NCBI GenBank assembly: GCA_947460225.1
Contig: CANHHI010000070.1
Coordinates: 1-7,600 of the forward strand
Reading direction: 5' to 3'
Source: Flavobacteriales bacterium
GTDB lineage: Bacteria > Bacteroidota > Bacteroidia > Flavobacteriales_D > CANHHI01
DNA length: 7,600 bases
The position numbers were made by a program, and so were the translations under genes. This document shows, piece by piece, positions 1-5,813 of this stretch. The notes under the pieces were generated by a model. The model made no database searches. It saw nothing but the letters and a program-made list of their open reading frames with translations, and was not told the origin of the DNA. Each line of letters starts with the position of its first letter. The stretch's first letter is position 1.

Positions 1-298
1 GAAAAGACACGCCAAGGTCTGCCAAAATGCCGTCCAAAGGCAGTGCATCAGCCTCTTGTAAAACCTTCAAAGCATCTTTAAAGTTATGCGCAAAAAACTG
101 CAAACGTTCATCGGGCATAATATTTTGCACCGCATCGGGGTCTTGGTCAAAAGCGTAAAGTTTGCCCTCTGGGCTTAGGTTTTCTAAAATGGCACGGCTA
201 TGTCCGCCACCACCAAAAGTAAAATCGGCGTAACGACCATTTGGCTTGATTGCCAAAGCCTTCAAGGTGTCGGTTAAAAGTGCGGGGATATGATACAT
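1..298 (-). CDS. rsmH: 16S rRNA (cytosine(1402)-N(4))-methyltransferase RsmH, N-terminal part (cut by window edge)
   Basis: RsmH (MraW) uses S-adenosylmethionine to methylate N4 of C1402 in the P-site region of 16S rRNA in the 30S subunit. The visible 99 codons begin MYHIPALLTDTL, matching the family's YHxPVLLxE opening. The SAM-binding DFTFGGGGHSRAIL follows at residues 25-38, then YAFDQDPDA (48-56, acidic SAM ribose-binding strand) and DGILADLGVSF (89-99), where the family continues SSxQ. About two thirds of a usual ~300 aa protein lies beyond the left edge. ATG at 298 is the first ATG after an in-frame stop. It sits 40 bases after the recQ stop codon and has a TAnnTTTG -7 box of its own. 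In many bacteria mraZ precedes rsmH in the division and cell wall cluster; here recQ does. Identity is very likely; only the C-terminal half is unseen. Confidence 0.93.
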   Translation of the reverse strand, partial: MYHIPALLTDTLKALAIKPNGRYADFTFGGGGHSRAILENLSPEGKLYAFDQDPDAVQNIMPDERLQFFAHNFKDALKVLQEADALPLDGILADLGVSF

Positions 299-319
299 GT
301 ACTCAAAAGATGTAACCGA

Positions 320-327
320 CAAATTTA
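320..327 (-). promoter_or_regulatory. Candidate rsmH promoter, -7 box TAAATTTG
   Basis: Read on the minus strand, TAAATTTG matches the Bacteroidota -7 consensus TAnnTTTG exactly and ends 21 bases before the rsmH ATG, giving a leader of about 15 nt. It lies in the short gap after the recQ stop. No TTG-type -33 element sits at the usual distance (that stretch is inside the recQ 3' end), so this may be weak and rsmH may also be read through from recQ. Confidence 0.4.
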
Positions 328-338
328 CGATTTTTTTT

Positions 339-2255
339 TCAATCTAAGCCCGCCTGGCACAAAAAAGTTCCTTTGTCTAAGAATTCATGGGCGGTAATTT
401 TTTCATGCACCAAAGCCCACACACTTTTTAAGGGATAGGCTTGAAACAATGGCGGAATTTGGTAATAATACAAGGCTTTTTTTGTGGCAAAAAATTGATT
501 TAAGGTATTGTCAAAAACCTGTTTGTGTAGCATTTCTTTGGGTTTTTGCATCAAACAAATATCGCAATGTCCGCATTCTTCCGCAAAATTTTGCCCAAAA
601 TATTGCAATAAAAACACACTCCTGCATATTTTTTTAGACACAAAATACTGCATGGCACGCATTTTGCGCAGGGCTTCATTTTTTCGGGCAAAATAACGCG
701 CTGCACTGAAACGCAGATGCTCACTAACCATTCTATTTTGTAAAAACGCAATGCGTGCTTCTTGCTTACCCACGTGATACACAAGCCATTGCTTTTCGTG
801 TAAAGCCAAAAGTTCTTCCACGATTTTTTCCACCGTGCAATGGCAAAGCCGAGCCAATTGTTTTTCATAAACAGGCACAGCTTCATGCAAAACACCACCA
901 TACTGGCGCAACAAAAAGCGCAAAATCACCGCATGTTTGTGGTTATCTTCTATGTACTGCCAAATTTCTTTGCGGTCTTTTAAGATATGCACCGCTGAAC
1001 GGCTGTAGCTCTCTTCTTCATAAACCAAATATTCCTCCAATGCCAAAATTTTCAAGCCATAATGCGCCACATTTGGATTAAGTGCAAAATTGCTCGTCCA
1101 TTGTGCTAAATTTAGACTAAAACTTTGATTTTCGCCCTGCGCCAAGGGAATTTGCAAAAAATTACACAAAGCGTGATACACCTTGCGCACCTCTTCGGGT
1201 TCAGGATAACTGGTCAATACTTGTTTTTCCAAGTTTTCAGGGTCTTTTTCCTCAAAAAAAAGCGTGGCTTCCGCATACTGTTCATCTCTGCCCGCCCTGC
1301 CCGCTTCTTGGAAATAAGCCTCTGGACTTTGGGGAATGTCCACGTGTGCCACAAAGCGCACATCGGGTTTGTCCACGCCCATGCCAAAGGCGTTGGTTGC
1401 CACCATCACACGGGTTTTATTGTCTATCCAATCTTTGTGTTTTGTGGCTCGGCTTATTTTATCCAATCCCGCATGATAAAAATCCGAAGAAATACCCGCT
1501 TGTATCAAAAGCTGACTCATGGCTTCGGTGCCTTTTCGGCTAGAAGCATAGACCAAGCCTGTGCCTTTTTGCGTTTTGCAATAATCCACCAAATCTTTGT
1601 ATTTCTGTTGGCTTTGCACAATTTTATAGGCTATATTTTCACGGGCAAAACTTTTTTCAAACACATTGGGTTTGGCAAAGTGCAATTTGTCTTGAATGTC
1701 CTGCACCACGTGCTTGGTGGCGGTGGCGGTGAGTGCCAAAATAGGCACTTTGGGGTGATGCACACGCACCTGGGCAATTTGCAAATAAGGCGGACGAAAA
1801 TCATAGCCCCATTGAGAAATGCAATGCGCTTCGTCAATGGCAATCAAATTGATGGGCATTTGCTTAAACCGCTCCAAAAACAATTCGCTTTGCAAACGTT
1901 CTGGCGACACATACAAAAACCGATAGCCATCATTCATACAAGCCTCCAAAATCTCGTCTATTTCTTTGAAAGTCATGCCTTGCACCAAGCAAGCCGCAGG
2001 AATATTTCTAGATTTTAAATTTTCTACTTGGTCTTGCATCAAGGCAATTAAAGGCGAAACCACCAAACACAAACCCTCTTTGCACAGGGCAGGCACTTGA
2101 AAACAAATAGATTTGCCACCGCCTGTCGGCAACAGTGCCAAGGTGTCTCTGCCTTGCAAAACCGACACCACAATATCTTCTTGCAAGGGTCTGAACGCAT
2201 CATAACCCCAATATTGTTGGAGTACTTTTCGTGGGTCTAAGGTTTGAAGAGGCAT
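339..2255 (-). CDS. recQ: ATP-dependent DNA helicase RecQ (short form, no HRDC domain)
   Basis: A superfamily 2, 3'-5' DNA helicase acting in recombination and repair of stalled forks in the cytoplasm. Helicase motifs are in order: motif 0 YWGYDAFRPLQ (15-25), Walker A PTGGGKS (43-49), DEAH (141-144), the RecQ aromatic-rich loop CISQWGYDFRPPY (145-157), TATAT (176-180), motif V VATNAFGMGVDKPDVR (285-300) and motif VI YFQEAGRAGRD (314-324) with its arginine finger. Cysteines C544, C561, C564 and C567 form the RecQ-Ct zinc site (pattern C-x16-C-x2-C-x2-C), preceded by a winged-helix-like region around 430-510. At 638 aa it lacks a recognisable HRDC domain; the last ~70 residues are a tail I cannot assign. 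The ATG at 2255 puts motif 0 at the usual distance from the N-terminus. It lies 116 bases downstream of map on the same strand with no TAnnTTTG box between, so co-transcription is likely. Confidence 0.96.
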   Translation of the reverse strand: MPLQTLDPRKVLQQYWGYDAFRPLQEDIVVSVLQGRDTLALLPTGGGKSICFQVPALCKEGLCLVVSPLIALMQDQVENLKSRNIPAACLVQGMTFKEIDEILEACMNDGYRFLYVSPERLQSELFLERFKQMPINLIAIDEAHCISQWGYDFRPPYLQIAQVRVHHPKVPILALTATATKHVVQDIQDKLHFAKPNVFEKSFARENIAYKIVQSQQKYKDLVDYCKTQKGTGLVYASSRKGTEAMSQLLIQAGISSDFYHAGLDKISRATKHKDWIDNKTRVMVATNAFGMGVDKPDVRFVAHVDIPQSPEAYFQEAGRAGRDEQYAEATLFFEEKDPENLEKQVLTSYPEPEEVRKVYHALCNFLQIPLAQGENQSFSLNLAQWTSNFALNPNVAHYGLKILALEEYLVYEEESYSRSAVHILKDRKEIWQYIEDNHKHAVILRFLLRQYGGVLHEAVPVYEKQLARLCHCTVEKIVEELLALHEKQWLVYHVGKQEARIAFLQNRMVSEHLRFSAARYFARKNEALRKMRAMQYFVSKKICRSVFLLQYFGQNFAEECGHCDICLMQKPKEMLHKQVFDNTLNQFFATKKALYYYQIPPLFQAYPLKSVWALVHEKITAHEFLDKGTFLCQAGLD

Positions 2256-2286
2256 TTGAAAAAAAATAAAAAAAATGGAGAAAAAC

Positions 2287-2315
2287 TTGCGCAGTTAAAT
2301 TTTTTATTAACTTTG
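2287..2315 (+). promoter_or_regulatory. Candidate plus-strand promoter between map and recQ (TTG-N18-TAACTTTG)
   Basis: TTG at 2287-2289 and TAACTTTG at 2308-2315, separated by 18 bases, match the Bacteroidota -33/-7 pattern. It points away from recQ and into the 3' end of map, so it drives no annotated gene. An inverted repeat AGTTAA-N8-TTAACT (2293-2312) lies between the two elements and overlaps the -7 box, where a repressor could bind. The start point would be near 2321. The match is by eye only. Confidence 0.45.
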
Positions 2316-2320
2316 TTATG

Positions 2321-2394
2321 AAAGCTATCTTCGACGAGAAGGTTATTGTATGAAAGAGTGGATGAGGCAACCTAAATGGTTGCCTTTGGTTTTT
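2321..2394 (+). ncRNA. Candidate ~70-nt small RNA antisense to the map 3' end
   Basis: This is inferred from a plus-strand promoter (-7 box 2308-2315) followed about 50 bases later by a plus-strand terminator hairpin (2365-2385) with a T-rich tail. The interval can also fold a 5' hairpin, 2327-2332 with 2338-2343 (six pairs including one G-T, loop GACGA). An ATG at 2318 opens a tiny frame, MKAIFDEKVIV then stop, but it sits at or before the expected start point, so it would have to be leaderless. A second ATG at 2351 opens a roughly 40-codon frame that runs through the terminator and is probably a shadow of map. The RNA would overlap about 20 bases of the end of map and the map-recQ spacer on the opposite strand. 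No known RNA family recognised; ends are approximate. Confidence 0.33.
2365..2394 (+). terminator. Intrinsic terminator-like hairpin, plus strand
   Basis: AGGCAACC (2365-2372) pairs perfectly with GGTTGCCT (2378-2385) around the loop TAAAT, followed on the plus strand by TTTGGTTTTT (2385-2394). On the minus strand the hairpin is followed by a mixed sequence without a T run, so it would terminate plus-strand transcription, not map. It overlaps the last map codons and its stop codon, so coding constraint contributes to the sequence. Confidence 0.5.
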
Positions 2395-3208
2395 CTGGGA
2401 AATACTTGTCGTAGTAATCGGTATAGGCGACATGCTGTTTTTGAAAAACCGCATAAATATAATCAAAAGTAGATAAAAGAACAGGCTCACCTTCCCAAAT
2501 CGCCACATTGTGTTCAAAGTGTGCCGAAGGTTTTTTGTCTTTGCTGATAATTGTCCAGCCATCGGACAATTGCACCACGTTATGCGTACCCATATTGACC
2601 ATAGGCTCTATGGCGAGCACCATGCCATTTTCCAGTTTTGGACCTTTGCCGATTTTGCCGTAATTGGGCATGGGTGGTTCTTCGTGTAAACTTTTGCCGA
2701 GCGCATGCCCCGTGAGTTCACGCACCACGCCGTAGCCTTTGCTTTCGCAAAAAGATTGAATGGCATGCCCCACATCGCCAGCGGTTTTATCCGACTGACA
2801 CAGCGACACACCCAAATATAAACTTTCTTTGGTGGTTTCTAAAAGCGTTTTGATGTCGGGTTTTACTTCGCCCACTTCAAAAGTATAGGCGTGGTCGCCA
2901 TAAAAATCATGCCACAAAACCCCACAATCTACAGAAGCAATGTCGCCGTCTTGTAAGGGTTTTTTGCTGGGCAAGCCATGCACCACCGCTTCATTCACGG
3001 AAATCAGTAAAGTGCTAGGGCAACCATATAAACCCAAAAACCCTGGTTTTGCGCCATGGTCTCTGATAAACGTTTCGGCAAGTTTGTCTAATTCTAGTGT
3101 GCTGATGCCTGGTTTGATATGTTCTGCAAGCATGCCCAAAGTTTTGGACACCAGTTGCGCACTTTCCCGCATGCGTTCAATTTCTTCCTTCGTTTTGAGA
3201 TGTTTCAT
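2372..3208 (-). CDS. map: Methionine aminopeptidase, type I
   Basis: Removes the initiator methionine from nascent proteins when the second residue is small; cytosolic, with a dinuclear metal site. All five metal ligands of the family are visible: D94 (in SVDCG), D105 (in FYGDHAYTF), H168 (in TGHALG), E201 (in AIEPMV) and E232 (in HFEHNV). The substrate-contacting histidines H77 (VVHGLP) and H175 (SLHEEP) are also present. I chose ATG at 3208, giving 278 aa, over an in-frame TTG at 3217. The TTG lies too close to the start point expected from the promoter, and the family normally begins just before KTKEEIERMR. There is no long N-terminal SH3-binding or zinc-finger extension. After the catalytic core there is a tail of about 25 residues rich in Y, D and K, which lengthens it beyond the usual ~250-265 aa. 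First gene of a likely map-recQ unit; divergent from fic. Confidence 0.96.
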   Translation of the reverse strand: MKHLKTKEEIERMRESAQLVSKTLGMLAEHIKPGISTLELDKLAETFIRDHGAKPGFLGLYGCPSTLLISVNEAVVHGLPSKKPLQDGDIASVDCGVLWHDFYGDHAYTFEVGEVKPDIKTLLETTKESLYLGVSLCQSDKTAGDVGHAIQSFCESKGYGVVRELTGHALGKSLHEEPPMPNYGKIGKGPKLENGMVLAIEPMVNMGTHNVVQLSDGWTIISKDKKPSAHFEHNVAIWEGEPVLLSTFDYIYAVFQKQHVAYTDYYDKYFPEKPKATI

Positions 3209-3225
3209 GGCTACCAAAATGCCAC

Positions 3226-3257
3226 CAAAGATATAATTTATTTGCTAGATGGGCAAG
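3226..3257 (-). promoter_or_regulatory. map promoter (CTTG-N20-TATCTTTG)
   Basis: Read on the minus strand, CTTG (3257-3254) and TATCTTTG (3233-3226) are separated by 20 bases. The -7 box matches TAnnTTTG exactly and the spacing is typical of Bacteroidota. The box ends 17 bases before the map ATG, predicting a leader of about 10 nt. This is the best-formed promoter in the window. Confidence 0.65.
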
Positions 3258-3302
3258 TTTTTGCTGGGGGAAATTAAATGAGCAAGGGCAAGAATTAGCG
3301 CT

Positions 3303-3321
3303 TGTTTATTTAAAATAAACA
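3303..3321. promoter_or_regulatory. Perfect palindrome, candidate operator
   Basis: TGTTTATTTAAAATAAACA has two 9-base arms that are exact reverse complements around one central A (3312). It is the most complete member of the six-box array upstream of fic, and the one nearest the map promoter (about 45 bases upstream of its -33 element). Its size and symmetry suit a dimeric DNA-binding protein. Confidence 0.45.
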
Positions 3322-3420
3322 CCTAATATTTAAAAACGAATGCGATTTATTTAAAATTCGTGCATTTTTTTAAAAATAAGTCTTATTTATTTAAAATAAT
3401 CTTTGTTTTTTTAAATAAAT
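3303..3420. repeat. Array of six TTTAAA-centred boxes with ~20 bp period
   Basis: Boxes of consensus TATTTAAAA start at 3307, 3327, 3348, 3367 (TTTTTAAAA), 3388 and 3408 (TTTTTAAAT). The intervals are 20, 21, 19, 21 and 20 bases, close to two helical turns, so all six would face the same side of the DNA. Copies 1, 3 and 5 share the longer exact repeat TTTATTTAAAAT (3305, 3346, 3386), so the array can also be read as three ~40 bp units. Extra inverted repeats are ACGAAT/ATTCGT (3336-3341, 3356-3361) and AAATAAG-T-CTTATTT (3374-3388). Box 5 abuts the fic -33 element and box 6 lies between -33 and -7, positions typical of repressor sites. The binding protein is unknown; the Fic winged helix is a reasonable guess. 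Confidence 0.6.
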
Positions 3421-3430
3421 AGTATATTTG
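3402..3430 (+). promoter_or_regulatory. fic promoter (TTTG-N17-TATATTTG)
   Basis: TTTG at 3402-3405 and TATATTTG at 3423-3430, separated by 17 bases, match the Bacteroidota -33/-7 pattern. The -7 box ends 20 bases before the fic ATG, so the leader would be about 14 nt. A short palindrome TATTATAATA (3431-3440) lies at the expected start point. The sixth TTTAAA box of the upstream array falls inside the spacer. Confidence 0.6.
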
Positions 3431-3450
3431 TATTATAATATCAGGCGTTT

Positions 3451-4590
3451 ATGAAAAATTTTAAAGCAGGGCAATACCAAAATCAAGGTTCTTACAAAAG
3501 TTTTCAGCCCAATTTTATCAACCGGCAATGGTTTTTAGAAGACATGGACATTATTATGTTGTTGTCTAAGGCATCTATGGAATTGGGTAAGCTAGACATG
3601 TACTCGGAACACGTTCCCGACATTGATTTATTCATCAGCATGCACGTGCGTAAAGAAGCCTCTCAAAGTTCTAAAATAGAAGGTACGCAAACCAACATTG
3701 AAGATGTTATTTTAGATGTTGAAGATGTAAGTGCCGACAAAAAGGACGATTGGGAGGAAGTGCACAACTACATAGACGCCATGAATGAATCCATAGAACA
3801 GCTGAAAACCTTGCCTTTTTCTATTAGATTGATAAAACAAGCCCATAAAAGACTCTTGCAAGGCGTTAGAGGAAAAAATAAACTGCCGGGGGAATTCAGA
3901 AGCAGTCAAAATTGGATAGGTGGGGTCTCTATCAATGATGCGGTGTTTGTTCCGCCTATTCAAGCAACCGTGCAAGAACTGATGGGGGATTTGGAAAAAT
4001 TTGTGCACAACGAGGAATTTCAATTTCCAGAATTGTTAAAAATAGCCTTGGTTCACTATCAATTTGAAACCATTCACCCTTTTTTAGACGGGAATGGCAG
4101 GGTTGGCAGACTGCTGATTGTTCTTTATTTGGTTGAGAAAAAAATGTTAAAAAACCCTATTCTATATTTATCTGATTTTTTTGAGCGAAATAGACAGCTG
4201 TATTATGACAATTTGATGAATGTGAGAACCAAAAATGATATTAAACAGTGGTTTAAATTTTTTTTAACAGGTATCATAGAAACCGCACAAAATGGTGTTA
4301 AAACCTTTGATGCTGTATTAAAATTAAAACAAGATACGGAGATAAAAATCCAAACAAACCACGCAAGGAGTAGGCATTTGCTTAAAATCATGGAGTATTT
4401 GTATAAAGAACCTATTATAAAACCACACACGGTGGTAGAAATTACAAAGGTTTCTATTCCAACAGCTTATACGCTACTAGACGAAATGGAAAAAATGGGT
4501 ATTCTAAAAGGGGTGAAAATGGCAAAAACAGGAAAAAAGGGGAATATTGGTAAAATGTATGTTTTCCAAGAATACATAAAACTATTTTAA
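3451..4590 (+). CDS. Fic family protein, class II, with C-terminal winged helix (probable protein AMP-transferase)
   Basis: Fic domain proteins usually transfer AMP from ATP onto a hydroxyl side chain of a target protein. The core motif is complete: HPFLDGNGRVGR (209-220), with catalytic H209, the phosphate/metal-binding D213-G-N-G loop and R220. The target-docking flap is GGVSINDAVFVPP (157-169). The N-terminal Fic_N-type region carries the autoinhibitory motif SSKIEG (73-78, SxxxEG), which makes this a class II enzyme silenced by its own E77 and needing no separate antitoxin. Residues about 305-375 resemble a winged helix (the recognition-helix-like part is VSIPTAYTLLDEMEKMGIL), as in other 370-380 aa members. 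Length is normal for this group and no key residue is missing. Parts of the gene are visibly AT-richer than map and recQ, compatible with acquisition. It is divergent from map and preceded by the phased TTTAAA array, suggesting autoregulation. The target protein cannot be inferred. Confidence 0.92.
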   Translation: MKNFKAGQYQNQGSYKSFQPNFINRQWFLEDMDIIMLLSKASMELGKLDMYSEHVPDIDLFISMHVRKEASQSSKIEGTQTNIEDVILDVEDVSADKKDDWEEVHNYIDAMNESIEQLKTLPFSIRLIKQAHKRLLQGVRGKNKLPGEFRSSQNWIGGVSINDAVFVPPIQATVQELMGDLEKFVHNEEFQFPELLKIALVHYQFETIHPFLDGNGRVGRLLIVLYLVEKKMLKNPILYLSDFFERNRQLYYDNLMNVRTKNDIKQWFKFFLTGIIETAQNGVKTFDAVLKLKQDTEIKIQTNHARSRHLLKIMEYLYKEPIIKPHTVVEITKVSIPTAYTLLDEMEKMGILKGVKMAKTGKKGNIGKMYVFQEYIKLF

Positions 4591-4607
4591 AACCACCCAG
4601 ATTTTCC

Positions 4608-4615
4608 TATATTTG
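4608..4615 (+). promoter_or_regulatory. Candidate porV -7 box TATATTTG
   Basis: An exact TAnnTTTG match in the 31-base gap between fic and porV. It ends only 6 bases before the porV ATG at 4622, so the transcript would be leaderless or nearly so. No TTG is present at the -33 position. The box overlaps an in-frame TTG (4613), which argues against that TTG as the porV start. Read-through from fic is the alternative. Confidence 0.35.
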
Positions 4616-4621
4616 CAACCG

Positions 4622-5785
4622 ATGCGCAAGGCAATTTTGTTTTTGATAGGGGTTTTGGGCGTTGCGAAAACTGCGCCTTATAATCCTTTGCGCTATGTTT
4701 TGCCTTATTTGCAAGCAGGACTTGATGCCAACGCCTCGGCACAGGCGGAGATTTTTACGGCAAGTATGCCCTCTGGATTAGACGCGGCGGGAAACCTTGC
4801 CAAAGTTCCGTTTTACGAAGAGGCAAAAAAACACCACTTTGCTTTGAGTTATTTGCCTTGGCAAAGGGAAATCATAGCTGATGCGTATTTGCTCAATGTG
4901 TCCACAACACATAAGCTCCACAAATCTTGGGCTTTAACCACGGGTTTGGATTTTTTCAGTTCGGGTAAAATTATGTACAGCGATTTGCAGGGAAACTCCT
5001 TGGGAATGGGTTTTCCAAAAGATATAGCCTTGCAAGTGGGGGGCGTGTTTAAAGCCACACCAAATTTTGCTTTGGGGCTTAAAATAAAATATCTATATAG
5101 CAGTATTGCGCACTTTGACCAAGGTGTGCAAACTAGACAAGCACAAGGTTTTGCAACTGACTTGGCGGTGTATTACCAAAAAGAATTTACGGTTTTATAT
5201 GGTTTTTCCTTGGGTGTGGTGGTGCAAAATATTGGCACAACAATGCGCTACACAGGCAGTTTGCAAAAACACTTTTTACCAGCGAGTTTAAACATAGGCA
5301 CAGGGCATATTTTTGCTTTGCATGCAGACCACAAGCTCGTTTTGCTCGGTGAGGCAAGTAAAATGCTCGTACCCACGCCTGCACGCTATGCTTGGGAAAT
5401 CAAAGCGCCGCAAACCCTTGTGAGTGGCTATGATGCAAACATTAGCCCTTTGCAGGCAATTTTTCAGTCTTTTTATGATGCGCCTGGCACGGTATTTTTT
5501 GACAGCCAAACCCAAACCTATCGTGTGGAAAAAGGCAGTCGTTTTTCGGAAGAAATGCGTGAAATTACTTGGAAAACTGCTGTGCAGTACCGTTACAAAG
5601 ATATGTTCAGTTTTAGTGTGGGTTATATCTATCAAGACCCGAGCAAAGCCTTTAAAAACCACATTACTTATGGTTTGGGGGCAAGTTATAAAATGTTTAC
5701 CTTGCACTTTGCCCACGCTTTGGCACTCAGCAGAAATACCCCCATTTCCAATGCCTTAAAAATGGCTTTGGTGGTGGGGATTTGA
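4622..5785 (+). CDS. porV: Type IX secretion system outer membrane protein PorV (LptO) homologue
   Basis: PorV is a FadL-like outer-membrane beta-barrel of the type IX secretion system. It receives cargo with a C-terminal signal domain from the translocon and delivers it to the PorU sortase complex at the surface. Residues 1-18 form a short signal peptide: RK, hydrophobic AILFLIGVLGV, likely cleavage after AKTA. The N-terminal block NLAKVPFYEEAKKHHFALSY (58-77) and LPWQREI (78-84) correspond to the PorV pattern NPAKYAF...LSYTPWLR. Alternating strands follow (for example FALGLKIKYLY, FSFSVGYIYQDP) and the end is NALKMALVVGI, like PorV's NTLRF terminus. Length, 387 aa, equals that of PorV rather than the shorter PorQ. 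ATG at 4622 is preferred over TTG at 4613 because it begins the signal peptide directly. No porU is adjacent, although it often precedes porV. Family is secure; orthology versus a PorV paralogue is less so. Confidence 0.82.
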   Translation: MRKAILFLIGVLGVAKTAPYNPLRYVLPYLQAGLDANASAQAEIFTASMPSGLDAAGNLAKVPFYEEAKKHHFALSYLPWQREIIADAYLLNVSTTHKLHKSWALTTGLDFFSSGKIMYSDLQGNSLGMGFPKDIALQVGGVFKATPNFALGLKIKYLYSSIAHFDQGVQTRQAQGFATDLAVYYQKEFTVLYGFSLGVVVQNIGTTMRYTGSLQKHFLPASLNIGTGHIFALHADHKLVLLGEASKMLVPTPARYAWEIKAPQTLVSGYDANISPLQAIFQSFYDAPGTVFFDSQTQTYRVEKGSRFSEEMREITWKTAVQYRYKDMFSFSVGYIYQDPSKAFKNHITYGLGASYKMFTLHFAHALALSRNTPISNALKMALVVGI

Positions 5786-5790
5786 CTTTT

Positions 5791-5813
5791 TATTAAAACT
5801 GCTCTAAAAGAGC
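5791..5813 (-). terminator. Weak terminator-like hairpin at the 3' end of the M48 protease gene
   Basis: Read on the minus strand, GCTCT-TTT-AGAGC (5813-5801) forms a 5-bp stem, followed by AGTTTTAATA. It lies inside the last codons (ALLEQF). The stem is short and the T tract interrupted, so this is tentative. No better candidate exists in the 7-base gap before the convergent porV stop. Confidence 0.25.

Noticed and set aside
551..901. Second minus-strand frame of 116 codons within recQ
   Set aside because: Same-strand shadow in another frame; the recQ frame covers it with recognisable RecQ-Ct residues.
1125..2018. Open frame of 297 codons on the plus strand inside recQ
   Set aside because: It is wholly antisense to a well-supported recQ, rich in H, F and I with no domain I recognise, and has no promoter; its length reflects the codon use of recQ.
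2351..2470. Plus-strand frame of about 40 codons from the ATG at 2351
   Set aside because: It runs through the hairpin terminator and is antisense to the map coding end; no recognisable protein and no ribosome binding signal.
3215..3217. TTG start codon for map
   Set aside because: It would place the start within a few bases of the predicted transcription start and add three residues not typical of the family; the ATG at 3208 fits better.
3303..3361. Invertible promoter bounded by inverted repeats
   Set aside because: The inverted repeats are short, nested and AT-rich, with no pair flanking the fic promoter as a unit and no invertase gene nearby.
3303..3420. Iterons of a plasmid replication origin
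   Set aside because: The ~20 bp period resembles iterons, but there is no Rep gene, no DnaA box that I can see, and the surroundings are chromosomal housekeeping genes.
3303..3420. CRISPR array
   Set aside because: Repeats are about 9-12 bases, degenerate and AT-only with ~8-11 base gaps; no CRISPR-like repeat/spacer structure and no cas gene.
4613..4615. TTG start codon for porV
   Set aside because: It lies inside the candidate -7 box and adds residues ahead of a signal peptide that begins naturally at the ATG at 4622.
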